Origin: Atrina japonica
Lineage: Eukaryota; Mollusca; Bivalvia; Pterioida; Pinnidae
Direction: 5' to 3'
Length of the DNA stretch: 64,000 nt
NCBI GenBank assembly: GCA_030159075.1
Contig: BROG01000151.1
Span: forward strand, 943,501 to 1,007,500
The position numbers were made by a program, and so were the translations under genes. This document shows positions 1 through 10,450 of the stretch, piece by piece. The notes under the pieces are model-generated. The model saw only the letters and a list, made by a program, of their open reading frames with translations, made no database searches and had not been told where the DNA came from. Numbering within the stretch: the first letter of the stretch is position 1; every line of letters begins with the position of its first letter.

Positions 1-138
1 GGCGGTAAGGGCACAACAATTGTATGCGACACTGTCTACTTGAGAGGTATACCTGCTCCAATACCTGGGCAGTTAGTAACTGATAAGTTTCAATGCTTAA
101 AACACTACTTTCATAATCACCAAACAAGAGTGGATTAA
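1..138 (+). CDS. C-terminal exon of an unrecognised protein (partial)
   Basis: Frame 1 is open from the first base of the window for 45 codons and ends at TAA (136-138). The peptide begins GGKGTTIVCDTVYLRG and ends HYFHNHQTRVD. It is compositionally balanced, with Cys, Tyr, Pro and charged residues, unlike the low-complexity translations elsewhere here. No start codon is visible, so the upstream part lies outside the window. A canonical AATAAA follows the stop by 54 bases, which fits a terminal exon and short 3' UTR. I do not recognise the family. An alternative is that the GGTAAG at 4-9 is a splice donor and the open frame is chance; 45 open codons in AT-rich DNA are not conclusive. Confidence 0.42.
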   Translation, partial: GGKGTTIVCDTVYLRGIPAPIPGQLVTDKFQCLKHYFHNHQTRVD

Positions 139-192
139 GGAATGTTATGTAATAATATCACCTAGATTATTTTTTCTTATCAACCTTTGGTT

Positions 193-198
193 AATAAA
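193..198 (+). terminator. Candidate poly(A) signal AATAAA
   Basis: AATAAA lies 54 bases after the TAA of the open frame at 1-138. The spacing is right for a short 3' UTR with cleavage near 210-225. The hexamer is frequent by chance in AT-rich DNA, so its value is positional only. Confidence 0.35.
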
Positions 199-580
199 GC
201 CAGTTATCATATGTCAGTACTACCAGTAGATACGACTATATTTGTATATGTGATATGGTCACATCCCCATGCATTAATTATTCTTGTAATGCACCCCCAT
301 GCATTAAATTATTCTTGTAATACACCCCTTGTTCGGAACTTCTCTATTTATATTGTGATCAATGAAAAGAAAAAGAGTTCCGAGTGTCATTCTGTTTCTG
401 TTACATTTCATCTTCTGCTCATTTGGTGTCAACCAAAATCATGAAATTGAACATGGTGAAAGTATTCTTAATTCTTTGTCGACCAGAATATGTGTGTTGT
501 TATTGTTGTATTTTGTTATGTGTTATAATTTGAAATTTAGACACATGATAAAAAGTTTATGATATGACCATTTAGATATC

Positions 581-672
581 ATACTCCTTCTCAGACCTCA
601 GTCCCGATATCAGCCCTCGGGCCTTAATGGCCCTCAGGCTGATCTCTGGAACCTCAGGCTGAGAAGGAGTAT
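581..672. repeat. Imperfect hairpin, 14-bp perfect outer stem
   Basis: ATACTCCTTCTCAG (581-594) is perfectly complementary to CTGAGAAGGAGTAT (659-672). The interior contains a second partial inverted repeat, CAGCC..GGGCC against GGCCC..GGCTG. The 92-bp segment is much more GC-rich than its surroundings. It may be a small foldback MITE; no target duplication was recognised. Confidence 0.55.
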
Positions 673-830
673 TATATTCAAATGGACATATAATAAATCT
701 CTATGCACAAGCTACCTGATACTGGTTAAAATGAATTCTAGCCATACTGTGAGGAATCACTACAATTTACATAATCACATGGTTTTACATCCTACCTACA
801 CTATTAGTTTTTATACTTACCAAAGTATGA

Positions 831-1004
831 CAACTCTTGCAACAGTGCGGTGAGTTGTTACAACTTATATCAGGTATACTGAAGCCTGTATCACCAACAT
901 TTCGTAAATTGTCAAATGCAGAGAAAGTGTTATATACAAGTACAGCCGTAACTCATGGTGTAGAGACGCTGATTACAGCCTATGAATGTACCACCTTCTA
1001 TTGA
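831..1004 (+). CDS. Putative exon, TLC-domain-like segment
   Basis: One frame is open from 831 to a TGA at 1002-1004. The clearest part reads LKPVSPTFRKLSNAEKV and later VTHGVETLITAY. The pattern VSP-F--LS---K, then S, V and H, resembles the start of the TLC domain in TLCD4/TMEM56-type membrane proteins; this is from memory of the family, not a search. Possible acceptors end at the CAG of 842-844 or 871-873. A donor-like GAAG/GTAATT sits at 1006/1007, but the in-frame TGA precedes it, so the exon is either terminal, mis-framed or decayed. No upstream exon was identified. Confidence 0.3.
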   Translation, partial: QLLQQCGELLQLISGILKPVSPTFRKLSNAEKVLYTSTAVTHGVETLITAYECTTFY

Positions 1005-2407
1005 AGGTAATTTTTACCTTATTATCCACCAATATATCTTTTTTTTTTTTTTATAAATTACTAAAAACAATACTGAAAACAATCCAAATCTTGTATATCA
1101 TTAATCTACTTTGGAATTGCTTAAGGCTGAAAATTAAAGTACCGGTAGGTTTTACCATCATTAAAATGGTAAAAATTAACTGTTCCTATGAATTCGTATT
1201 TTTTTGGAATTAATCATTATAACGTATTATAAATGATCATTTATTTTACATAAATTGAAACCCGAGTGCAAATAGAGTATTATTCACCACTAAAACATAC
1301 TGTGAAATCATAAATACTTGTTAAGGATTTAATTCATTATTTTCGCGGGTGACTAAAATAGAAAAACGAAAATAAACCCAAGATGAAAATTTGTATTTGA
1401 ATGACAGACAATAAGATATCTCGTTATGAACAGACCAAGACCTGTAATGGACATTGTACCCCTGTATTAATGCCTGTATAATATACAAAATAATGCTTCA
1501 TATTATGATCTAGTCAGGCCACAAAATAACCAAAATTGTCATAACCCATTTCCAGGTTACACTAAAAGGAATGACTGTAACCTGCAGGTTACGATAGCAA
1601 TAATGAAGACTTAAAAATTAAATTCATCGAGAACGTAAAAGAAGTTACGTGATTTGTCAATGTCATAACCTCCATGTAATCTGAACAATCATTCTTTGTT
1701 ATTTTGGGTTTGTCTACTTTCATTTCAATTATTTTTATTTTATTAAAATCACTAACTGACTATGTTTAAATCTTGTTGAAATGTTATTAACCTGTAAGTA
1801 CAACACCTCCATTAAGTGTATGGACTTGAAATCAACAGAAATTAATGTCAATGAATTTGTTTTGAAGGAAAAGCTACACAAATTTAAACCCACAAAAATA
1901 AATGATTTTACAGAAATCTATTGTTTATTTTGTTTTATATTTTGTATCATATTATGAAATATCTGAATAGCTTCATAAAACAGGTAGGATGTATAGAGAT
2001 TCATTGAAATATGTTTTTACTTGAAAGCTGAAACCTAGCATTATACATTCTTCACAAATCTTTATCCCAAATCTCAAATGACAGACTGCCAGACAGAGAC
2101 AAAACCTATACCACCCACACCACTGCCACCCCCAAAGTAGTAATAAACAATATCTAATTCTATCTCTACAATATGCACCCTTCAATGTATAAACAATATG
2201 TTTAGAATTTTTAGGCATGATGAATCCTAATAGGTTGAAAGAGTGCTATTACATAACTGTGTGCTTCAAGAAGTAAACAAGATATTTAGAGATAAAATCA
2301 TTAACAAACCTACATTTGTTGCAATGACAATTCACTCGGATAAAACTTTTTTATCACTACCACAGCAATATTTAAAAAAGTTCTAATAAATAAAAAGATC
2401 AAATTAA
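1005..2407. other. AT-rich intergenic or intronic stretch
   Basis: No gene seen. It contains a T11 run near 1040, a decayed segment around 1330-1380 with TTTTCGCGGGT and its partial complement (possibly an old inverted-repeat element), and the 16-bp palindrome at 1577-1592. The longest reverse-strand open frame (1973-2218) is rich in Trp, Cys and Leu and has no recognisable domain. Confidence 0.5.
1577..1592. repeat. Perfect 16-bp palindrome
   Basis: GTAACCTGCAGGTTAC is exactly self-complementary. A further copy of the half-site, CCAGGTTACAC, lies about 25 bases upstream. Function unknown; it could be a dimer-binding site or chance. Confidence 0.5.
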
Positions 2408-2740
2408 CAAGAATTGTCAAAAGACAACAAAGCTCACCGAAGTGGGTGAAAACTTATCAAAATTTGACCCACAGCTGTCAGGTTTTAAAAAGGTCAAAGG
2501 ACCAGTTAATATTTTGGTTGAAAGTCAAGGTACCAAATGAAAGCTCTGGTCATAAAGAATTTATATGTGACAAATCAAAGCCCTGCCGTAATCCCTCATG
2601 GTTTAAAAGCTATAGCCAAGGTTAGAGTTTTTGAAAAGTAGGTCAAAGTCCAAGGTCAAGGTCACTAGGTCAAGGTACCAAATGAAAGCTCTGGTCATAA
2701 AGAATCTATATGTTGAATATCAAAGCCCTGTCCCTTGAAA
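2408..2740 (+). repeat. Dispersed AGGTCA-rich repeat, copy A
   Basis: This segment aligns along its length with 25459-25856. Both begin with ACAAGARTTGTC, continue through matching segments, and end near AAAGCCCTG or GAGCCCTG. Inside each copy the block GTCAAGGTACCAAATGAAAG recurs twice. The repeat is dense in the nuclear-receptor half-site AGGTCA. I recognise this as a repeat type abundant in bivalves but cannot name its class. It joins directly to a SINE 3' fragment at about 2741. Confidence 0.6.
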
Positions 2741-2895
2741 CCTAAGCTCATTTTGTGAGAAAGTTTACCAGTTTACCTGTGGCAGACCTGTGGTCTCTTC
2801 CTGGGTACATTGTAACTGGGTTATCTCCTCTCCATTAAAAACTCTCCTGACCATATGGCTGAAAAATTGTCTTAGTGTGGTGTAAAAAAACAATT
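2741..2895 (+). mobile_element. SINE fragment (3' part), tRNA-SINE family 1
   Basis: AAACCTAAGCTCATTTTGTG, then a GGGTACATTGTAACTGGG block, a CTCTCCTC block and a GCTGAAAAATTGT block, correspond in order to the body of the full-length SINE at 25866-26128. The tRNA-like head is missing, so this copy is 5'-truncated or deleted. Confidence 0.55.
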
Positions 2896-3162
2896 AACAG
2901 GTAACATCCTGAAATAGGTGTGATTTTACCTGGCCAACTTACATGGTTACAAAAAGATAGCTTGTGAGGTTTACCAATTATTTGCACTCTAATCACAAGT
3001 CAGAGAATCGAAAGATATAAGCATATAAAATTACATAACACTGTCTATACCTCACCAAAAAATAAATGACTAATGTTCAAAATCATTGAATTTAACAATA
3101 AAAACCTCATCTGCCACAGAATATTGACAAAGATAGTGTTTTCTTACAATTCTTCACCTCAG
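2896..3162. other. Intron-like sequence before exon candidate
   Basis: No independent feature seen. The last 30 bases form a pyrimidine-rich tract (TTTTCTTACAATTCTTCACC) ending in CAG, the acceptor for the next entry. Confidence 0.4.
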
Positions 3163-3288
3163 TATGCTGATCACCTGTGGGAAATCATGGGAAAGTTTTC
3201 AAAGAACGGTGGTGTAGTTAAGTACTCAAACACTAGACTACAATTGCCAACATGTATCTACAACACTGATCAGTCAACAGCATTGTGA
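3163..3288 (+). CDS. Putative terminal coding exon, unrecognised
   Basis: A strong acceptor (long pyrimidine run then CAG at 3160-3162) is followed by 41 open codons in phase 0 and a TGA at 3286-3288. The peptide starts YADHLWEIMGKFSKNGG and ends YNTDQSTAL; its composition looks protein-like and I do not recognise it. AATAAA occurs about 100 bases after the stop (near 3387), consistent with a short 3' UTR. The upstream exon is not identified: 831-1004 is on the same strand but its frame closes before the donor. The open frame continues upstream to an ATG at 3073, so an intronless short peptide is the alternative. Confidence 0.38.
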   Translation, partial: YADHLWEIMGKFSKNGGVVKYSNTRLQLPTCIYNTDQSTAL

Positions 3289-3734
3289 TAAAAACTTTTA
3301 ACTTTCTAAAGATGTTATAAAGCAATCTGATACATGATGTAGTATGTGTACACATGTCAGGACATAATATTGTTATATACTGGCAGAAATAAAAAAAACA
3401 AACAAATGCAAGTTCGGTTTTCGCTATTGATCAGATTTCAGAAATCGCGTAGGCTGTCATGTTCCAAACGTCACTGTGGACATGTTAACTAGTTAAGGAT
3501 TTTCAAGAAAAATTGGTCAAAATTGTTCAAAGCACACATACATTCAAACATTTGATACACATAGAAATCATTTAAATTTTTCTAATGTTTTACTCCAAAA
3601 GAAAACTTGAGATTGTTATTTTCACTAGTATAGATCAAAACATATATATATTTATTGCACACATCTATTATTGTAGTTATGTAACAGTCAATATCAACAA
3701 TCCAATCTATTTTATAAATAATCCCAATTTCATT
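3289..3734. other. Non-coding stretch
   Basis: AT-rich with an A-rich run near 3390. A 92-codon open frame at 3585-3863 runs into the adjacent MITE and has no domain features, so I do not call it. Confidence 0.4.
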
Positions 3735-3916
3735 TACAGTACTACCTGCTTTAGCCACCACTTGTGTATAAAGACCACCTGGTCACAAAGACTGTTTTTT
3801 GCTGTCCCCAATCGTAGCATCTCTGTACAAATCCACCTCTATGTAAAGACCACCTCCATATAAAGACCGGTTTTCTTATGTCTCTAAGTAGCTCATTATA
3901 TACAAGTTTAACTGTA
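3735..3916. mobile_element. Pogo-like MITE (Tc1/mariner superfamily)
   Basis: Ends are TACAGTACTACCTGC on the left and, as the reverse complement of the right, TACAGTTAAACTTGTA. The interior repeats the phrase AAGACCACCTC several times in both terminal halves. TA at both edges fits a TA target duplication. Length (182 bp) equals that of the copy at 4539-4720. Confidence 0.5.
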
Positions 3917-4066
3917 TATCATTTTCTGACATGTGTCCTGAATTATCATATTTCAGGGTCAAACTAGAATTGGTCACCAGTGCAACTTTGGTGAAATGAT
4001 TGTGGTTTTGAATTGTCAATTTACAATAATGGCTTGGAATTTTGCTCTTTTTTGGAGAAAACTTCA

Positions 4067-4481
4067 GGGTCTGAAGTCACCAAATTTACTCAATAAGGCC
4101 TACTCAAGCTCAATTAATCTTTTAAGATTTTAAGATAAAACACATACAATTTATGCTGCAACTGGATATTATTGCATATTTATAGCAAACAAATGTAAAT
4201 AATGATGAAAATATGTGCATCAAACTTCAGAAATATCCAAAAATAATTTGAACATATATTGAAATTTCAAGTTCTAGTACCATTATCAAAATATTTTTTA
4301 AAATTTCATGGGAAAATTATAAATTTCAACCAATGAATTTTATGTGAGTGGAAAAAAATAATAATGTGTTTTCTGCTCAATTCAATCATAACCAGAGATT
4401 TTACCAATTTTTAGCATATAATCAAAGTAATAAAATAAAAGCTGAGGTTGTGTATTGAGCAAATTTGGTGACTTCGGGTCC
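4067..4481. mobile_element. MITE with GGGYCYGAAGTCACC ends, copy 1
   Basis: Terminal inverted repeats of about 29 bp: GGGTCTGAAGTCACCAAATT at the left, GGACCCGAAGTCACCAAATT as the reverse complement of the right. Both continue into RCTCAATA. The interior is AT-rich with no open frame. A second copy is at 52467-52886, with matching subterminal sequence. Superfamily not recognised; the flanks show no clear target duplication longer than one base. Confidence 0.7.
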
Positions 4482-4538
4482 AGAAATATAAAGACTTTTT
4501 AAAGTACTAAAATTACATGTACATACTCAAATTTTGAC

Positions 4539-4720
4539 TACAGTGGAACCTGGCTTGAGAAACCATCCTTTCTGCCACTGAAATGTGATCTCTCAAGATA
4601 GGTGGTCTTTCAATAGAGGTTTTCTCTAATGGATTATTTAACCCAGTGGTTTTCGGAGTGTGGTCTTGTAAGACAGGGGGTCTTTCATGACAGTGGTCTC
4701 TCAGGGCGGATTACACTGTA
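4539..4720. mobile_element. Pogo-like MITE
   Basis: Left end TACAGTGGAACCTGGCTTGA; right end as reverse complement TACAGTGTAATCCGCCCTGA. Both arms contain GAGA(G)ACCACTG-like phrases and TCTCTCA motifs repeated inside. TA dinucleotides border the element. Confidence 0.6.
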
Positions 4721-5389
4721 CATTACACCCAAGATATTTTTCCTGATTTTTGGGGGGGGAATCATAAATATGACCCAATTTGAATGAAGAAAAATTTGTT
4801 TCCTTATTCAGAAGTTTTACAAACAATTACATGTATAAATAGTCAAATAACAAAAGGTGAATTTCGGTATTGAGCAAGTTAAGTGAATTCATTTATTTAC
4901 ATACTATGCATACTAATACTCATTAATCACAAGTCCTCTAATGAGCTTTTATCCACTGATATTTAAAAAGGATTCTTATGCAAACAGAAAACAGAAATTT
5001 AAATAAAATGCTATAAATCAATATAAATATTCATTTAATTTCTTGTATCACTGACACATACTAATTAGTAGAAATGTAATATTTAGCTGAAAATAACTAT
5101 ATTTTCAAATTCATTTTTTATAAACTATCTCTTGAACAATTACATTGGCAGGTGGAAGGAGATAAAAAAAAATACTGAGGAGGATCTCATTTAAAACAGC
5201 TTAGTCATAATTATGACCAGGATATTTACTTCATGTAAATGATAAAATCTGATCATCTGAGCTATAAAACAATAGGCTGGACTCTCAATCCATTAGTATC
5301 AGATACTCCATATGGCATGATTCATACTAAGTTCTGCTATATTATCTAACTTCAATCTAAATCATACACATACATTACTGCTACATAAT
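4721..5389. other. Non-coding stretch
   Basis: AT-rich; a G8 run near 4752 and no gene, repeat or splice signal that I can support. Confidence 0.5.
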
Positions 5390-7035
5390 TCTAAATCACA
5401 ACAATATGCTCATTGTTCTTGATACCTAAGAACTCTCTAATTCAGAACATTATAGTCCTTCTTTGTGATACCTAAGAACTCTTTAAATCACAACATTATA
5501 GTCCTTCTTTGCGATACCTAAGAACTCTCTAAATCACAACAATATGCTCATTGTTCTTGATACCTAAGAACTCTCTAATTCATGACAATATATCTTTGTT
5601 GGTCATGGCAGGTAAGAACTCTAATTCATGACAATATGTTTCTGGTTTGTGGCAACTTAGTACTCTCTAATTCACGACAATATGTTCCTTGTTAATGATA
5701 CCTAAGAACTTTCTTATTCATGACATTGTGTTTCTTGTCGGTGATACTGAAGAATTTTCTTATTCATGACATTATTTTCCTTGTTCGTGATATCAAAGAC
5801 CTCTCTAATTCACGACAATATGTTCCTTGTTTGTGATACCTTAGTTGTGACTCTCTAATTCATGACAATATGTTCCTTGTTTGTGATACCTAGAACTATC
5901 TAATTCACGACAATAAGTTCCTTATTCGTGATACCTTAGGACTCTTCGTTGTTCCCGATACCTAAGTTGTGACATTGTAATTCAAGACAGTATTTTCCTT
6001 GTTTGTAATACATAAGAACTCTTTAATTCGCAACAATATGTTCACTCATTCATGATACCTAAGACCTCTCTAATTTGCAACAATATGTTCACTCATTCAT
6101 GATACCTAAGAACTCTTTAATTCACAACAATAAGTTCACTCATTCATGACACCCAAGAACCCTCTAATTCACGACATTATAGTACTTATTCACAATATGT
6201 AAGATCTCTCTAATTCACAACAATATGTTCATTGTTGGTGAAACCTAAGAACTCTCTAATTCATGACAATATGTTCCTTGTTCATGATTCCTATGAACTG
6301 TCTAATTTACCACATTACAGTCCTTCTTTGCGATACCTAGGAACTCTCTAATTCACAACATTACAGTCCTTCTGTGCGATACCTAGGAACTCTCTAATTC
6401 ACAACATTACAGTCCTTCTTTGTGATACCTAGGAACTCTCTAATTCACAACATTACAGTCCTTCTTTGTGATACCTAGGAACTCTCTAATTCACAGCATT
6501 AGAGTCCTTCTTTGTGTTACCTAGGAACTCTCTAATTCACAACATTACAGTCCTTCTTTGTGATACCTAGGAACTCTCTAATTCACCACATTACAGTCCT
6601 TCTTTGCGATACCTAGGAACTCTTATTCACAACATTATAGTCCTTCTTTGTGATACCTAGGAACTCTTATTCACAACATTACAGTCCTTCTTTGTGATAC
6701 CTAGGAACTCTCTAATTCACAACATTACAGTCCTTCTTTGTGATACCTAGGAACTCTTAATCACAACATTACAGTCCTTCTTTGTGATACCTAGGAACTC
6801 TTATTCACAACATTATAGTCCTTCTTTGTGATATCTAGGAACTCTCTAAATCACGACATTATAGTCCTTCTTTGTGATACCTAGGAACTCTTATTCACAA
6901 CATTACAGTCCTTCTTTGTGATACCTAAGAACTCTCTAAATCACAACAATATGCTCATTGTTGGTGATTTGTTAGTGACACCTAAGAACTCTTTAATTCA
7001 CCACAATATATTCACTTGTTCCTAATATCTAAGAA
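5390..7035. repeat. Minisatellite, unit about 45-50 bp
   Basis: More than thirty head-to-tail copies built from GATACCTAGGAACTCTCT, AATTCACAACATTA and CAGTCCTTCTTTGT. The unit is homogeneous at 6300-6920 and diverged at both ends, the usual pattern of recent central expansion. Some copies lack a CTCTAA step and are shorter. No open frame spans it. Confidence 0.9.
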
Positions 7036-7066
7036 CAAAGACACTAAGTAAACAGTATAGACTTAC

Positions 7067-7287
7067 CTCATCTTGGTTTGCCACTTTGAACTGTCTCAGA
7101 AAACCTTTAATTGATGCTGAAAATTCCATCCACATAACTATTCATCACAGTGAAGGAGCAAATCCGCCCACGACAACAATTACACAAGTCCCAACAGACA
7201 GAAAGTAGCTCTCTCTGCTTTGACCACAGAAATATTGAAGTTGTCCTGTTGTTAAAAGTGACCATTTACTTCTCTGCACCTGACAAT
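7067..7287 (-). CDS. Putative 5' coding exon on the minus strand
   Basis: Read on the minus strand, CTCTATTTGCAG/ATTGTC is a good acceptor and CAAGATGAG/GTAAGT a perfect donor, giving a 221-base exon. The first ATG giving an open frame to the donor is at 7135-7133: MWMEFSASIKGFLRQFKVAN then QDE, 23 codons ending exactly in phase 0. An in-frame TGA lies just upstream, so the exon would hold 5' UTR plus the start of the protein. A short upstream open frame begins nearby. I do not recognise the protein. Downstream exons at lower coordinates were not identified; the satellite at 5390-7035 would lie in the next intron. Confidence 0.42.
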
Positions 7288-7362
7288 CTGCAAATAGAGT
7301 TCAGTATGGTCAATTGAAAATCGACTCTTCAGCTACTGTAATTGTTACAAAGTCATATAAGA

Positions 7363-7382
7363 TTACACACACACACACACAC
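7363..7382. repeat. (CA)n microsatellite
   Basis: Ten uninterrupted CA units. Confidence 0.9.
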
Positions 7383-8228
7383 TACAGGAACATACGCTAT
7401 AGTAAATATAAGTACCTACTTTAAACTGGCCAGTACAGACACATCATATAGCTGATTTGACAAGTTAGTTAGGAACACTAAATTCTAACGACTGGCTCCA
7501 GGTGAAATAGTGTAGGTGTAACATAGTGATTGATTTATGCTAGGTAAATACTGTACCCAATACACATAAAACAGTCGAAAGTTGAAACCCAATACAGCTA
7601 ATAGCTGCAAGTTCATTGGTATTAATAGCTGTCCATTATACAGTTTGTAGTGATTCATAATTGATATAAGTTTCAATGTAGATATATTATGTGGCAGACA
7701 AAATAAACTTGTTACAGAAATTCCCAGTGCAGAATGAAACTGTTCGTGGTCATCTCTACTGTAATGTGGTACTGGACAATGAGTCACAAAAATTGTACTG
7801 ATCAATACAGGCCTATACATGTATCACAATAATTATTACTGAATTAAAAACTTCTGTATCAAAATATATATATATCTGTGTTGTTTTACATAAGGTACTT
7901 TGTTGCATGTGTGTGTGTATGTGAGTTTGTGTTAAATTCTCTCTCTCTATCTCTCTCTGCAATTCTACATGTATGTGTGCAAAATGCATTTATTTCATTC
8001 ATACATGCATGTGTGCATGAGTCTGCATGTTTGTTTGTGTGAAATTCTTGGTCAAGTTGGTAACAATTATGACTCATACACACAAGTAAAATACTTGACT
8101 TTCCCTGTCAATTGCTGTTGTTACAAATGAATTTTTGACACTGGATAATGGCGAAGTCTGAAGTTATAACTGACTGCATACAACAGAACCCTAATTTCTC
8201 CAAAACATGATTAATAATTATACCAGCC
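7383..8228. other. Non-coding stretch
   Basis: No gene supported. A 111-codon reverse open frame (7485-7820) lacks domain features and splice context. Short TA and TCTC runs occur at 7864-7876 and 7939-7960. Confidence 0.45.
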
Positions 8229-8287
8229 AGAACATTAACACACACACACATCTACACACCTACACACACACACACACACACACACAC
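8229..8287. repeat. (CA)n microsatellite, interrupted
   Basis: CA repeats broken by two TCTACACACC or CTACAC interruptions. Confidence 0.9.
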
Positions 8288-8529
8288 TTGCTTATATACA
8301 ATGTATATACATGCTACTTATGAAGTTTTATAATTCGTAATTTTTTAAGTCAAATTTATCAATGTTTTCAATAAATTTTGGTGCATTTCTATAAAAACGT
8401 ATGTTTCAATTTCACAAAAATTAAGTTAAATTTAGCACTAATTATTCATTATAATATGTCTTAAATGGTTTCGAAGCAGTCATATACACCTTATAGAACC
8501 TCTGAAACTAAAAAGCCTATGATTCTCAG

Positions 8530-8612
8530 TTACCATTCCTGAGTCGAGGTCCCTATGTTGTGAACTTTTCTAGGTGGTCCCTTGAACACCGACTCATCAA
8601 AGTTCTACTGTA
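8530..8612. mobile_element. Right end of a pogo-like MITE
   Basis: The right end read on the minus strand is TACAGTAGAACTTTGATGAG followed by TCGG. It closely matches the end at 20584, where TGGAACTTCGATGAGTCG is read. The left end is not clear (perhaps near 8310). TA-rich microsatellite follows. Confidence 0.45.
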
Positions 8613-9418
8613 TGTATGTATATATAAATATATCACAAAAACAGCAAAAAAAAAACCACTGTATATATATATATATATATATGATATATACAAAAACAGT
8701 AAAAAAAAATGTACAAATGTCTGTAAAAGCCTAAGAATACAATATACTATACTTGAATATCTACCTTTGTTAGTAGAGGTATACACTTGGCAAATACATA
8801 TAAAAAACTCTGTAATAATTGATAATCAAAGTTTCTTTTTTCTCATAGCCATACAACTCAATGACAAATCTTTTACTTCTTGGTTCTAATGAGGTGCACA
8901 ATGAGGCATTGTCTTTAGTACTGCCTATGAGGTTTCAGTGTAATATGGAGCACAGGCCGTTCGTGAAACTAACTCATAGAAAACACATGTACATAACATA
9001 GAAAAGTAACAGGACTGTGCAAGAAACTGTACACTGTTGAACCTAAGAAAATTCTCCAGCCAAGATGGCCATCGATGGACCCCGTCAACCCGACACTTCC
9101 CCAGTACCTCTATTCAAATCAAACATTTTTGAGACTTTCATGGTCATATTTTTTCTGAAGTGCTATTGTTTTAAATATTAAACTGTAATATCATTTTGTT
9201 GGACAGGTGTTGCTCTTTTGAGAGGGAATAGACTCCCAATGAATGCTTTTTCCCGCATTTGTGAAACAAGGAGCTGCGCTCGCTTTCAAGGCATTGCCTT
9301 AATTCATTTTATAAGGTGTACAAGTAATTCCCAAATCAAAGGGAAGTAACTCTGTCAAATAAGCATAGTACATTTCATATCATGTTTAAGGCTGCAGTAA
9401 TACATGTAAATTCTATGT
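8613..9418. other. Non-coding stretch with short TA run
   Basis: A TA run at 8662-8687 and two similar CAAAAACAGTAAAAAAA-type phrases flank it (8636 and 8691). The sequence AAAGGGAAGTAACTCTGTCA near 9340 is a phrase I associate with mollusc repeats. Two overlapping open frames on opposite strands (8553-8889) are low complexity and not called. Confidence 0.4.
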
Positions 9419-9515
9419 TTAACCCATTTACCCCTAAAAACACATCTGGATTGGTGTAAGTTATTCATTTACAGAAAAGTCCATTGTACATGTTTTTCTG
9501 GAGTAGATGAGTTAA
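9419..9515. mobile_element. TTAA-bounded palindromic MITE, copy 1
   Basis: Begins TTAACCCATTTACCCCTAAA; as reverse complement the right end begins TTAACTCATCTACTCCAGAA. The two arms pair over most of the 97 bp. TTAA at both edges and the CCC that follows resemble piggyBac-type ends. Two more copies, in the opposite orientation, are at 14262-14351 and 27323-27410. Confidence 0.65.
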
Positions 9516-10450
9516 TATCCAGGTTGAATCTTCAAATCACACAAAACATCATATATGTACAAAGTATAAATACATGTAGTAAAGATCACATGATGTATTC
9601 AAAGCACATAAATAACATGCATATCATAATGATACAACATTAAATTTGAAATGTATATCTGTCCATGTACCTGCACAATATACTTAAGATATATATACTA
9701 ATATAGAGAGAGGGCAAATGCAATATATACATGTACTCTATAAAAAAAAGTTATAAACTGGGAGACACAAATACTACAGCTGGCATAAATGAACAAGCAT
9801 TTGATGAGCATCTTTATAAATCAGATATATGTTGACTGATACAAGGTTAAGAGTTATCAAAATTGAGTTCATTTTGTTGACAACTACATGTATCTTGTCA
9901 TACACTCAGAAATGTCATATGATGTAGATGTACTGAAAATAAACATGTACTTATTGCAGTTAATATTCAGCCATGTGGTCAGTTGGGAATGGTTCAGTTT
10001 TTATTTTATTACATGTACATGCATATGTAATCAAAGAGTTACAATATAGAGTTCAATACGCCATGCCAGACATTTTGAAATAAAAATAAAACTACTGGTC
10101 AACCGAACCAGTGAATAAAGGAATTGCACTGGTCAAAGAAAATTTTTTACTGGTCTGTATATATACACAGTTGAAAAGAAATGGAAAATTACTGGTCATT
10201 TGGACCAGTTATCAGATAGATTTCACCAGACTTTTTATCGGTTTTTCTGGCAAGACCGGTGAATTCCAAAAACTCTGCCATGCAATATGTAACACCATAT
10301 TGCACTGTAGTTGGATATGGAAATTTCTTCGGAGCTACATTTCTAAAGGGATTCATGTCATCCAAAATATTTGATTGTGTGGCGTTATAAGCAGAATGAA
10401 TTTTAAATTTGTGTACACTTAATCGATAAATAAGGGACATGTAATAAATA
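9516..10450. other. Non-coding stretch
   Basis: The segment 10088-10260 repeats ACTGGTC or ACCAGT phrases in both orientations and may be a decayed repeat. No gene seen. Confidence 0.4.
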
